A stretch of DNA of 64,000 nt from Antitrichia curtipendula (lineage: Eukaryota > Streptophyta > Bryopsida > Hypnales > Leucodontaceae). The first letter of the stretch is position 1. Each line of letters starts with the position of its first letter. The notes below the pieces were generated by a model. The model did no database searches. It saw nothing but the letters and a program-made list of their open reading frames with translations, and was not told the origin of the DNA. Position numbers and translations under genes: made by a program. The stretch covers positions 10,230,001 to 10,294,000 of the forward strand of contig OX579635.1 in the NCBI GenBank assembly GCA_951230915.1, written 5' to 3'. Shown here one piece after another: positions 24,971-35,160 of the stretch.

Positions 24971-26848
24971 TAGCAGGTGGGCATTTTGATTTTGCCAAAT
25001 CTAATCTGTCTTGGAGGATCTTCTTCCTCTCATCACATAAACCTAGCATTGAAGACTTCTCCACAAGCTCTGCACTCGGCTCGCCCCAACCGTAACTCCG
25101 GTGCCATTCTAGATGTGGCAGAGAATGACACCCCAAGCTAGTGCATCAATTGCTCTTACTGAACACAACTGATGCACAAAAAGGATGATAGAAATGGCGG
25201 CAAGATGAAACTATAATGTCACTATGGAGGAAGGGAAATGAACAAAGAGAGCAAACCATGAGTTTAAGAAAATCAGTCTCCTTGCTGAAGCATGACAATT
25301 GTAGAGCATCCTCCTCAGTAGGGGCATACACCATCGGTCTAGGAAAAAATACTCCCCCAAGCCTTCCTGTCTTGAAAGACCACGATTCAGCTACCAACGC
25401 ATCAAACTCCAACCGATGGCATTGAACCTGCTGGGCCAACTTCACCATGAGGGTGTCCGCCCCTTCCAAGTCAATGTTAACTTCTGTCAAGTGCTGCTCC
25501 TCCGTTTCCAGTTGCTCTTGGAGCATCTCAACCTTGATGAGCTCACGTCCCACGTCCATACCAGAATCCCTCATCTCCTCGATCAATTTTTTTTTCACCT
25601 CCATTTGCTTGTTAAAAATGCCTATTACAGACTCAATATCTCTCTTCTTCCATTGGCACTTCTCTGCACTTGATTTGGCTTCCCTTTGCTGAATTTTCAG
25701 CACCTCCCCTTCCATGTGTACAACGCTCATGAGCACTTCCACCTCAACCTGCCGCTCGGCTGAAGATACCTTGGAGAACATTCCTGGTCCTACCTACAAA
25801 TCAACACAATCTGCAGACACCCCCGACTCCCCACTAATTTCTCCATGCTTTGACCGGGTAAGAGTAGGCAATCTTTCCATCGTGAATCCAACTGCGCTAC
25901 CCCCACCTTCCTCTTGCTTTAACCCTCGCTCCAAGTGAACTTGATGGACCTCCAGTCCATGCCTTGAAGGTTTACCGGTTTTAAGGTACTTAACAAAGAA
26001 CTTTTTAGACTTTGTAGTTTTTTAAGGTCTTGATCATACCGATTGCGCTGCCGCTTGTTTGTTTCCTCTCCAAACAAGCACCAATTAACCTCTTGGCTTC
26101 CCTTCTCAAACTCCATCACAACTCCTTCCGCAAAATGCATCTTGAGCAATGTAGGTACCTCGTTGGGGCCGTGTTGGTACATAATTGGATGGAGCTGTCT
26201 GATCCTCTCTCTCAATTCGGGAAATTTGCATTGTTGCCAGAAAAAACCGTTGCGCCCACCTTCACCAAAGGGCTCTCCAAAATATTTCCTCACCACCTTC
26301 GCTGCCATAGAAACCTTTCGGTACCGATGAGAATTTGTATCTGAGGAATTTAGAAGCGCGTACTCCCTCGCAAAGTCTTCTTTGGTCAGCTTCCGTGGAG
26401 GTTGCTTCAGATTACTGATTTTGATGTCGACGTCTTCGGGCGTTTTGAAAATTTTCGTCTTTCTCCCCTTGGTCGGCGCTTTCTTGCAGTTGCTCTTGTA
26501 TTCCTCCACGACACTGTCGCCTTCGTCAATACTATAGTCTTCGTCATCAGGCCCCCCCCCCTCCTTTTGCGGTAAGGTGTCATCATTTTGAGGAGGGCCG
26601 GGCATTTGGTTGCCATCGTCATTTCCTCGAGCTGTCTTCCCCTTCTTCCGTTTCTATCCGTCCTCAATGTTGCGTCGAGAGGGCCCCTCTGTTTGATGCG
26701 AGGTAGTCACCTTGTCATTCCTTGCAACGTCTGTTTGTTTTGTTGTCTCCTCCCTCCCTTTTCGACCATTGTCTCTGCTTTTCACCGCACTGAACCTCCC
26801 TTTACCGAAGCTGCCCTTCCCCGACTGTGTTCCAGTAGAACGCTCCAT
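24971..26848 (-). CDS. Coiled-coil plus RING-like zinc-finger exon of the cargo gene
   Basis: Starts at ATG 26848 (MERSTGTQSGKG). A basic/acidic N-terminus contains an in-frame TAG at 26654, followed by a conserved-looking block (HRYRKVSMAAKVVRKYFGEP, FFWQQCKFPELRERI, QEVNWCLFGEE). A frame change near 25935 leads into a long charged coiled coil (IESVIGIFNKQMEVKKKLIEE..LEQLETEEQHL-like). Next is a zinc finger, CSLCSFPF..SSCRHFYHPFC, and after an in-frame TGA (25146) CTSLGCHSLPHLEWHRSYGW, giving a C2-C-x-H-x2-H-x2-C-C2 RING-like pattern. The core xCxHxYHPxC also occurs in the RING protein at 42.6 kb. It splices in frame to 23969. RING proteins are typically ubiquitin ligases; activity here is unproven, and the stops suggest decay unless they are read through. 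Confidence 0.5.
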
Positions 26849-28293
26849 TGTAGCAAACTCTGAAGCCCAAAACAACAAGGAAGAATGTAAATAACCCAAA
26901 ACTCTTAATCCACGCATGCTTGGAATGAATGGATTTCCCTTTCAAAACTTGAAATAATATTGCATCTTCTTTGAAATTCTAAAGCAAACAGCAAACAAAC
27001 TAACTAAGCAAGGAAAAAAAAAAATGCTGAGAACTTCAACAACCATAGACAACATCATTACCAAAACTGAATGTTTTGTGAAATCAACATCTCTACCATG
27101 CACTAAAAAGATCTAATTCATTTCATTCTCACCAAATCCATGAAAAGCATAGTCTATGAATCCAACATTTCGAACGCAGATGCGCAGTTGCTGAGCCAAA
27201 AAAAATCATATCCATTTGAAATCAACCAACAAGCAAACTAATAACTTAAAAGGATTTGTGAACTCACCAAAAATGTATCCGCAAAAACTAGAATTATAAG
27301 AATTGGCTGCATGAATATTCTAGATCTTTGCAAAACTTTGGAGGAACTTCCTTCCGGAAAACAAGTTCCACTACAACAGAAAGACAGAAATTACATAACA
27401 AAAACTACCGTACTCACAGCTCATCCTCTCCAATTTTCACCAGCTAACTCTATGAACTTCTCTAACGATTCAAAAAATTGTGCTTGCTACAACCAAATCT
27501 ACGACCACATTCCTACTTGCTGAACGACCCACACACTACATGATTTCATTTCTAACGGCAAAGCAACTTCAAAGAGGAATAGAGATGAAACAAAATGCAA
27601 AGCTCGCAACAACGGAGCTTCTGCAGCACTACAAAGAACAACGGAAAACTCTGAAAAAACAAAAACAACTCGTTGGCGCCAGAAAGGTGCGAGACGAAGA
27701 ATTGGGTCTCGGCCACGTGGGAACAAAGTGACTGGCGATCACCAGTTATTCTTGCACCATGTAGTCTGAAATACCTACAGTCACCGGTTGTAATAATTGA
27801 CATCATCAGTGGTAACCCCCGATCACCAGTTGCAAGGATAGAGTACTATACGTAATTGTTTGTGACCCCTAGTGACCGGTGAAGTACAAGCAAGTTAATA
27901 GTTGTACATGAGAACATATAGCTCAATGATTTGGTTCATTTAAGAGTGCTAATTATTTGTTGCACAATGATATTTCACAAATCATGTTAACGTGATGTGG
28001 TAGTCCTTGCTTCAAAGTAATGCTCCATACTATAATAGTATTTGAGGTATAGTAATCTTTCATTTTAATTTGTTAAGATCAAAATATTACCTTCCATCTA
28101 AAGGCATGTTTATTTATTACTTATAATGAATTATTGTCCTCTAACTACAATATATTTTTATACATACTCCAAATGTCTTTGTAAACAATGGAAGAATCTA
28201 AAATTCCAAGCTAAACCATCGTTTTCATATAGTTTTCATTTTAGCCCAAGACAATTTGCACCCCTAAAATACTCAAACATAGTTAAATTTATA
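26849..28293. other. AT-rich non-coding part of the 16.5 kb element
   Basis: Upstream of the cargo gene. Probable promoter and leader sequence, but no clear motif. Near 27727-27885 the motif TCACC(A/G)GTT recurs three or four times in both orientations. I see no gene. Confidence 0.5.
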
Positions 28294-28706
28294 GGGAATT
28301 GCTAAAGCCACATCCAAAATTGCTAATGCCACACCCTTGTGAGCATGTAATTTGAGAATTCAATGCAATTTTTTAAATTCAAGTGATCTATCATTCATTC
28401 AATCATTGCATTATCATCTCCTTGAAAGAAAGAAGAACAAATACAAAAAAAAAACTAAACTTTTATTGCACCATTGCTATTTTCTTAATGTATTTCTGCT
28501 TTAAGTAGTTCAAAAATCTTATATTTTTAGTTTCAATTTTAAAGCACCTCTAATATTTTGAATATAGCCTTAGAATGATGAAGATGAAACAAATCTGGTG
28601 ATCCAAGTAAAAAAAATCAACATTAAAATCCCACATTTCATGCTCAAAGCACACCTTCGGGGGGGGGGGGGCATTAGCAATTTTGGGTGTGGCTTTAGCA
28701 ATTCCC
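28294..28706. mobile_element. 413-bp MITE with 8-bp target duplication
   Basis: The left end GGGAATTGCTAAAGCCACAT is repeated inverted at the right end, and the match extends over about 40 bp. It is flanked on both sides by AATTTATA (28286-28293, 28707-28714). There is no coding capacity. The GGG ends with an 8-bp duplication fit a Mutator- or hAT-mobilised MITE. It contains a run of 13-14 G near 28656-28670. Confidence 0.9.
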
Positions 28707-28714
28707 AATTTATA

Positions 28715-30655
28715 AGCCATTAGGAAACCCCTAAACTTGCAAATGAAGTTGTTGCTTTAATTTCATCATTTGTTATGCACTAAGATGAATTTACACATTA
28801 TTATTACGTATGAAATAGATCTTGAATGTGATTAACACCTAAAACGTGCCTAAGACAATTATTTCAAATGATTTCAAGAAGTATAAATATCATTTATTAT
28901 GCATGTATGTAGTTTAATTCCAAGTCTTTATAAATGTGTTGTCACAATCATTATATTGTACTGCTTCATTACCAACAATTTCAAAAAATGAAATACATAT
29001 ATGGTCACAATGAATTCATCAATTAAAACAATGAAAGAAATAGTAATTTTCAAAAAAGAACTTGGTGAATGTAAATTTTATTGCAAAAATTCAAAACACT
29101 GAAACACCATTCAATTAGCACTCTTGTTATATAGTGTATCAAAAATGTGACATTTGCATAAGGGTCCATCTGCTAATCATATGATTTTCAATAATACCTT
29201 GAGAATATATTGATTATTATTAAAAATTATTGGCGCATGTTCAAGCAACATGCAGTAATTAAGGAACTATTTATTAAAGAATTCTATATTTAATTAATGT
29301 ATCAAAAGAGTTTTATTCAAACTATTAGGATTGTCACACGATTATTTGATGAGTGTAAATCCTATACTGAAGTACAGCAATGATAATTTTATCATGTTAA
29401 AAATATGATATGAACAACATTTCAATAAATATGTATCTATAGCAATGCAATCTTAAATTTCTTATCAATTGTTATGTGGTTTAGAATGCATTCTATAATA
29501 TCATAAATTTTGACCATATATATTAGATGTGGTAGAGTAATTCAAAAGCCAAAGTGGTACATATTTGAAGTCTAATAATTACCTTATATATTAAAATACA
29601 CACATCATAATTTAATTTTAATGCAATTATTTAAAAAAATGAATATTTGAACATTTACTGTATATTGATTGAAGATTCTAGACACAAATCAATATAGGAT
29701 ACTAGTATATATGAAGTGTGGCACCAAAAACATCCCTAAAACCTATTATATAAGAGCAAGGCAATAAGGTCAAAATTAGAAGGAGGAAAAAAGCTTTCTA
29801 CCATAATCACAATGATTTCTAATATATTGTAGATACTCAATTTCTAATAATTCTTGTCACCTACTTTCACATGATTGTTCATATATGAACTGAAATTGCA
29901 AATACAATTTTTATGGGTTAGTCAATAGTCAATATTCTTCATTTCAATTTACTTGAAGGTCAAAAAAATAAAAATAATACTTTAAATGTAAACCTTCACG
30001 TCCAATATTTTGATGTTTATTCCTTTTGTTATCTTCAAATTTCATTTTGTACTTCAAATTCAAAATGAAGAAACAATAAACTCTTCTAAAGTGTCCTCTA
30101 TCGCATATGCAATTTAAATTTCTTTGTAATAAAATCTTGCAAATAGGGAAACAACACATTATTTTTTAATTCTAATTTTGTCTTGAAATCATATTAAAAA
30201 TATAATACAAGCGATTCTGCATCCAATTTACATCTAGACGAATGTTGATAACCCTAAGAATCCCTTACATTTTGCCATAAATCGTAATTTCTGTCGTTAA
30301 ACACTGGATGACATCATCTACAATATCAACACAAAAAGGGCGGGGTCAAGCTCATAGGATTCGATCCTTTAATTCAAACAAAAACTTTCTAAACACAGGA
30401 AAGGAGCCCCGAAACACGGCTTTACAGTTGTTGTGAACTAAATCTTGCAGTATGAGCCAGATAAGCACAAGCCACGTGTCAGATTCTCTGACAGTTGACT
30501 TCCAAATCATTGGCCAAAATACATCCAACATTGCAGACCACACGATGGGAATCCAAAGAATTCCAGAGAATCCTCGATGTTGAATAGTACAAAATAATAC
30601 AAAATAGTATATATTTTATGCATTTGTACACACCAATTTTGCCAAAATTGACATG
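28715..30655. other. AT-rich non-coding right part of the 16.5 kb element
   Basis: Very AT-rich with no credible ORF. The last ~100 bp regain GTAC-type motifs (TAGTACAAAATAATACAAAA) next to the right inverted repeat. Confidence 0.6.
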
Positions 30656-30675
30656 GGTCTAACGTACTTGCACCC
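30656..30675 (-). repeat. Right terminal inverted repeat of the 16.5 kb element
   Basis: The reverse complement reads GGGTGCAAGTACGTTAGACC, paired with 14165-14184. The target copy ATAG follows at 30676. Confidence 0.75.
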
Positions 30676-31100
30676 ATAGATAGCAATTGGCTGTAGCTGA
30701 AGACACCTTGTGCATCCTCACTGACTTAACATTGGGTTGTTTTGTATTTTGGGACGGGCACAGGTGAGGCTCAGCCTTCAAATCCGATTTCTCCAGCATG
30801 GAATTGGTGCAAGATTTTATTGTCAAGCACATGGACTCATTCTTCTTGGGTTCTTTGTTTTATGTTTGAAACTTGTGAATAAGACACGGATGGGCCATGG
30901 CACTTTTGATAGTCTCATGACTTATAGTTACTCAATCTATTGTTTGGTAGTATCTAGTTTTGATACTTTTGTGACCCAAAATTATTTTATGGTGATGTAA
31001 AGTGATGTGAGTCACTGTGAAGCTTAAAGTTAAGTTTTGACAAGGTGAAGCCCTGTTTCAGGGGTGTTTCAGTCTTAGTCTCTTCTTCTTCTTCTGTTCA
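30676..31100. repeat. Right half of the split tandem-array unit
   Basis: Continues the unit that stops at 14164: ATAGATAGCAATTGGCTG, GGGACGGGCACAGGTGAGG, CAGGGGTGTTTCAGTC, then a TTC microsatellite. It marks the right border of the array. Confidence 0.85.
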
Positions 31101-31310
31101 TTGCCTTGTTTCCACTCCATTTTGGTTTGTCCTTCTTCTCTGCCCGTGCCCTAGTCTCTACCCTTGCCTCCCCTGCCCTTCCTCAATCCACAATTCCAAT
31201 CGTCTCTTGTGCGTGCTGGCATTCGCTTGCATCTTGCGCTAGTTCCGCAATTTTCCATTTCATCGCCTCAACGATGTCCTTGTGACTTTTAAGTGTGAAA
31301 ATCTTCTGCT

Positions 31311-31489
31311 ATGGCGAAGAACCTCGCCTGGAGTAACTGGATCGCCAGCTTGCTTTATGTCGTATGGGACACCCTGACGCAATGCTTTGCTGCGCGTCAT
31401 ATCCCCGAGCGTCTACTTCTTCCGTCGCTCTCCGACCTCACAGTCATGATCACTGGCGCCACTTCTGGCATCGGCCTTCACACGGCTAG
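31311..31489 (+). pseudogene. First exon of a short-chain dehydrogenase/reductase; rest missing
   Basis: ATG 31311 starts a hydrophobic N-terminus (LAWSNWIASLLYVVWDTL), which may anchor the protein in a membrane. Next comes the SDR dinucleotide-binding motif TVMITGATSGIGLHTAR (TGxxxGIG, NAD(P) binding). The exon ends AG|GTGCCT at 31489, a normal donor in phase 2. No downstream SDR exon (no YxxxK or NNAG) is visible before the sequence changes at about 31.62 kb to a palindrome and pieces of an unrelated gene. It is probably a host gene truncated by rearrangement or a gene fragment captured by a transposon. SDR membership is clear; the subfamily is not. Confidence 0.7.
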
Positions 31490-31636
31490 GTGCCTCTCTT
31501 CGTTGCGGTGTTTTGTGGTATTTTATTTTCTTGTTTTTTTCTGTGGCGAGACTGTTGCTATTGATAGATAATGTGGCAACAATTGATTGCTAGGATCGTA
31601 ATTTGGCTTTAGCTTGCGTGCAAACTTCTACACGGA

Positions 31637-31654
31637 CAGGGTTACGTAACCCTG
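31637..31654. repeat. Perfect 18-bp palindrome at a gene-fragment junction
   Basis: CAGGGTTACGTAACCCTG. Each half looks like a hAT terminus (compare CAGGGTTGTC at 39143). It lies between the truncated dehydrogenase and the truncated helicase. Confidence 0.85.
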
Positions 31655-31663
31655 CCCGCGCCA

Positions 31664-31760
31664 CACTAGTAGAAAACCGGGCCCGATCCGATCATGAACA
31701 AAAATCTGTTGATGATCAACGCGACCAAAACAACAGATCAAGCCGAGTTTTCTACTAGTG
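31664..31760. mobile_element. 97-bp inverted-repeat MITE
   Basis: CACTAGTAGAAAAC at the left and GTTTTCTACTAGTG at the right form a perfect 14-bp inverted repeat around 69 bp without coding capacity. It abuts the last readable helicase codons (..QTEAVVELA). No clean target duplication is visible. Confidence 0.75.
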
Positions 31761-33155
31761 GCTAATTCCACAACAGCTTCAGTTTGTGTGGCTGAAAACA
31801 AACCTGTTCGACGTTGCTTGGGCAAGTGACCTAAAATTGTAGTCAACTGCCTCTGAAACTGTCTGCTTCATCCCTAATCAAAACCTGACCAATTTTCATG
31901 TCAGATTAAATTCTGAATTAACAGTTCCCGAGACACAGCAGAAAAGTTATGACAGGTTTGAGCTGTCACATGATAGACGTGGATAATAATGTCCCTCAAC
32001 ATTTTGAAAACCAAGTAATGTCACGACAGCTTCAGAGCCTGGTTACCTCAGACTCTTGTCTAGCAATGATGGAAATTGACTATTAAGGCCTTATTCGTTA
32101 TATTTGGACAAATGGTAGTCTCAATTTTATCCTCGAGTCGAAGATAAACAGTCATAACTATTCAATTTTGAGACTATTTGGAAATTTGAGACTTTAAAAT
32201 ATTACAATGTATAAAAACCTTTCATTGCCAAAAGGTTGCAGTCTCAACTTATCCTCGACTCGAGGATAAATCCATACAATTGTTTTAGGGCAAAAGTCTC
32301 AAAATTTGTCGATTGTCCAATTATAATGAATAAGGCCTTTATTTAACTAAACGTTCTGCATAATTTAACTCTTCGATCTAGACGACAAAATCTTTAAAAA
32401 GTACCTCTAGATTCCTGAAGTCCAAGGCAGAAACACATTCCATGATGTCATACAGGCGACTGGGAGTACCGATGAGCACATTCGCACCAGACTGCTTCAG
32501 CTTCGCAACCTCAGCCGTGACATTAGTTCCCCCAATAAAAAGCATCGCTCTAATGCCAGGCAAAGTCGTCAAAAAAGGCTCCAATACGTGGAAAATCTGT
32601 GACGCTAGTTCCCGTGTAGGCGAAACAATCACAGCTCCAACCTGCATCACAATTTTTGATCGTTTGCCCCGTTAGGGTTTAGGGTTTAAGTCCGTTAATC
32701 TTCCCTCCTTGCTCAAATTCTCACACAATCCGGTTTGTACATTACACTTAGGGTTCAGGGTCTAGGGTTTAAGGCTGAGATTCTCAACTCTCGGTTGAAT
32801 TGTCCCTGTACTCCGCGAAATCACAATTCGCATCATGCTCATATCGAGAGTGAGGAAGAGTAAAGGAAGAATATGGTAAATTCACACCATAGGAGTGGAC
32901 TCTAATCTGAAAAGCATTGAGAGGATCAGCCAAACGTCGCAAAATCTCGACCATGGGCACCAAAAATGCAAGCGTCTTTCCGGATCTCGTGGCCACATCC
33001 ACGGCGACATCTTTGTAGGAACACAACAACGGAATAGTGGCCGTCTGCACGGGAGTGGCGGTGTCAAAACCGAAGGAATCCAAGACCTGCAACGTTGCGT
33101 CCGAGAGCGGGGGGGCCAAAGTCCGAAACGCAACTGTGCCTTTCACAGCGGCCAT
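31761..33155 (-). pseudogene. DEAD-box RNA helicase (DDX55/Spb4-like), truncated and mutated
   Basis: Three exon pieces on the minus strand. The first (33155 to about 32900) has a Q-motif region ([15 protein letters not shown]) and motif I. The second (32640 to about 32399) has SPTRELASQIF, GGTNVTAEV, GTPSRLYDIM and LDFRNLE. The third (about 31845-31761) has [18 protein letters not shown], motif III plus the [13 protein letters not shown] block typical of the DDX55/SPB4 group, which acts in large ribosomal subunit assembly. Defects: motif I reads ATRSGKT instead of ATGSGKT, TPGR is TPSR, and the donor after exon 1 is CAG|AT. The DEAD segment is damaged or missing, and everything after motif III is gone at the 97-bp MITE. 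A host-gene relic. Confidence 0.8.
32086..32338. mobile_element. 253-bp PIF/Harbinger-like MITE in the helicase intron
   Basis: AGGCCTTATTCGTTATA at the left matches inverted AGGCCTTATTCATTATA at the right. TTA stands on both sides (32083-32085, 32339-32341), the classical 3-bp target of PIF/Harbinger/Tourist elements. It contains a near-palindrome TTATCCTCGACTCGAGG.. near 32245. Confidence 0.85.
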
Positions 33156-33257
33156 GTTGCAGGTGGAGCTAATTCCCACCCTAGCAGAACTGCGAACTGC
33201 CCAAAAGATTAGAAGCCACAAGGCAAGACATGGATGTCACAGGGGATGGTTCACTAC

Positions 33258-33960
33258 AAGAAACTGATGTCCGATGTGACTGCGACGAATGACTTCAAAT
33301 CAGTCATCCTGCAGTCGCGTGACTGATAAATGACTTCAGGACCCCACTGTCATTTTGGACAAGTCATTTACGTAAATGACTCCAGGATTATTATCACCAT
33401 CCAAGGCTGAATGGGATGGAGAAGTAGATGATAAGTAGGAGGGAGAAAGATGGGTAAAGAAAAGAGCGGAAAGACAAAGTGACTAGGACTGCCATGTGGA
33501 AGTTGGGACTTTCCCCCCAATGACATGGATATCCACGTCATCAGTCATTCTGCAGTTACAATCCAGTTGCATATTACCCCTTATGAATCTGACGTGGACT
33601 TACACGTAGGCAGTCATTTACCAGTCACTTTGCAGAAATGACTGACCCCTCCACAATCTGAGCTGGACATCCAAATAGACTGTCATGTACTAGTCATTTA
33701 CAAGTCATTCTTACCCCCCTTTAATCCTACGTGGACATTTAGGTGAGAAGTTGCCGTGGAGTCATTCGGAAGTTGTGCATGAGTGACGGAGAAGACGTAG
33801 AAGATTGCCACGTGTTAGTCATTTTCAAGTTGCGTAGAAGTGGTGAAATGTAAGGGTTCTGGTGACGTTGTTACTGACGTCCCCTGTCATTTTTTAGTCA
33901 TGTGTCCAGTTACTATGCAGGTTGGAGTTTAGGACGTGACTCAGGATTTCTCTTTCAGTG
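33258..33960. repeat. Subterminal TGACT/AGTCATT repeat field of CACTA copy 2
   Basis: More than twenty AGTCA/TGACT motifs in 700 bp. No gene. They are likely transposase-binding sites by analogy with other CACTA elements. Confidence 0.7.
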
Positions 33961-34375
33961 GTCACTTTCTAGTCACACAAAAGTTATAGAAGACTCAGAT
34001 CGCTGTCACGACAACAACACGCAATTATTCATGAAAACCATGCAGCTTCAAACTAATAGCGAAGTTGAGCTAGAGAAAGCGGAAATCACAGGGTAATTTC
34101 TAGTGCGAATGCCTCACTATAGACACATGAATGCGGAATCACCACAAGGACATTCCATTCAGTGCAGTACTATTTTGTAACACAAGCACGGAGCAACCAC
34201 AAAGACAAACACAGAATACGGAGACAAAGGGAGTTAGAAAGGGAATTCTCCGTTTCCAGATGGAAGACCGGACTAAAATTAGTCCACCGGTTATGTACAC
34301 AGCATCGTAAATTGGTCTACAAGATGCAGCAACGACATTACTTCCTACCGCACTCTCATTACATGAAACGCAAAA

Positions 34376-34669
34376 TCAACGTGGACGTGGCAGTGTTATA
34401 TACTTTGTGTCCCATATTGCAGCTGATCCCTTTGCGTCCTCTATTACGGCCATGTCTGCAACGGAATTAGGGAACATGAGCGCCACCCCGGCCTGAAGAA
34501 TGTCACGCACGTCCAGCTTCACCCACAATTTCGGAATTTCTCTACTGTGGAACTTGTGCTGCCCTGCCAATCCGCTGACCAAACCAGTTGCCACCTTTTG
34601 CCGCACCGCCCGAGGGTTCATCAAGATCACTTTGTCCCCAACTTCAAAAACCTGCGTTGGTATTTTCAT
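34376..34669 (-). CDS. Conserved CACTA-associated small domain (GVALMFP family), copy 2
   Basis: This exon-like ORF encodes DKVILMNPRAVRQKVATG, GLAGQHKFHSREIPKLW, VKLDVRDILQAGVALMFP and IWDTKYITL. The same domain is encoded at 57757-58065 in copy 3 (EVLLFNPRSRRQEVAVG.., KFHFQEIPETWFKIDIKEVLQPGVALMFP). Conservation of the protein rather than the DNA indicates it was under selection. It lies just downstream of the FCP1-like gene on the same strand and could be its last exon or a separate protein. I do not recognise the fold; the start resembles a small beta-barrel (tudor/SH3-like), which is speculation. Confidence 0.55.
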   Translation of the reverse strand: MKIPTQVFEVGDKVILMNPRAVRQKVATGLVSGLAGQHKFHSREIPKLWVKLDVRDILQAGVALMFPNSVADMAVIEDAKGSAAIWDTKYITLPRPR

Positions 34670-35160
34670 TAGCTACTTCGCTTTCAAGAAAAACTCACCA
34701 CTACCGCCTACACAATCAAGGGTTGCATTGGAAGATTAATGCACCATCACACCGAACTGACATCAAATTAGGTAGGGAGATATTTCTCACTCATAAACTG
34801 GAAACGCAATGCTACATTCTACGGAAGTGAAAACAGTATGAATTCACCCTCAAAAACTCTGCACGATGAAGTATTACAAGATCCACTACAGAAGTACCGA
34901 TCCTCAGGCAGATCCGCCATTACCTTCGAAGTGCAACAACAGCAGCCACATTAATACTGCACCTCAAGTCCCTAAGTGCCCTTCACGTACAAAGGGAACT
35001 ACCCACTATCACAAACGCGACTTCTTTGTCACTTAAATACGACTTCCACTAGGACCAGCATGTGAACATCACTTTGGAATCACTTCGGCTAGACTCAGGA
35101 ATGACGTCTGCGCGACTCCATGCGCAGTCCATGCAAGGAAGAAGGGCTTGGTTTAGCGCA

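Larger units (their letters stand above)
14165..30675. mobile_element. 16.5 kb terminal-inverted-repeat transposon with SET-domain cargo
   Basis: A tandem-array unit is interrupted at GACATAG and resumes at ATAGATAGCAATTGG, leaving the 4-bp duplication ATAG (14161-14164, 30676-30679). The left end reads GGGTGTGAGTTTACTAGACC. The right end, reverse-complemented, reads GGGTGCAAGTACGTTAGACC, matching at 14 of 20 positions. Intact array units at 8160-8180 and 12870-12890 show the unoccupied site. Inside are a plus-strand DDE-type transposase gene and a minus-strand locus with RING-like and SUVR-type SET domains, arranged tail to tail, then 3.7 kb of AT-rich DNA. The superfamily is not assigned. 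The 4-bp duplication is compatible with groups such as Sola, but I cannot verify that. Confidence 0.8.
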
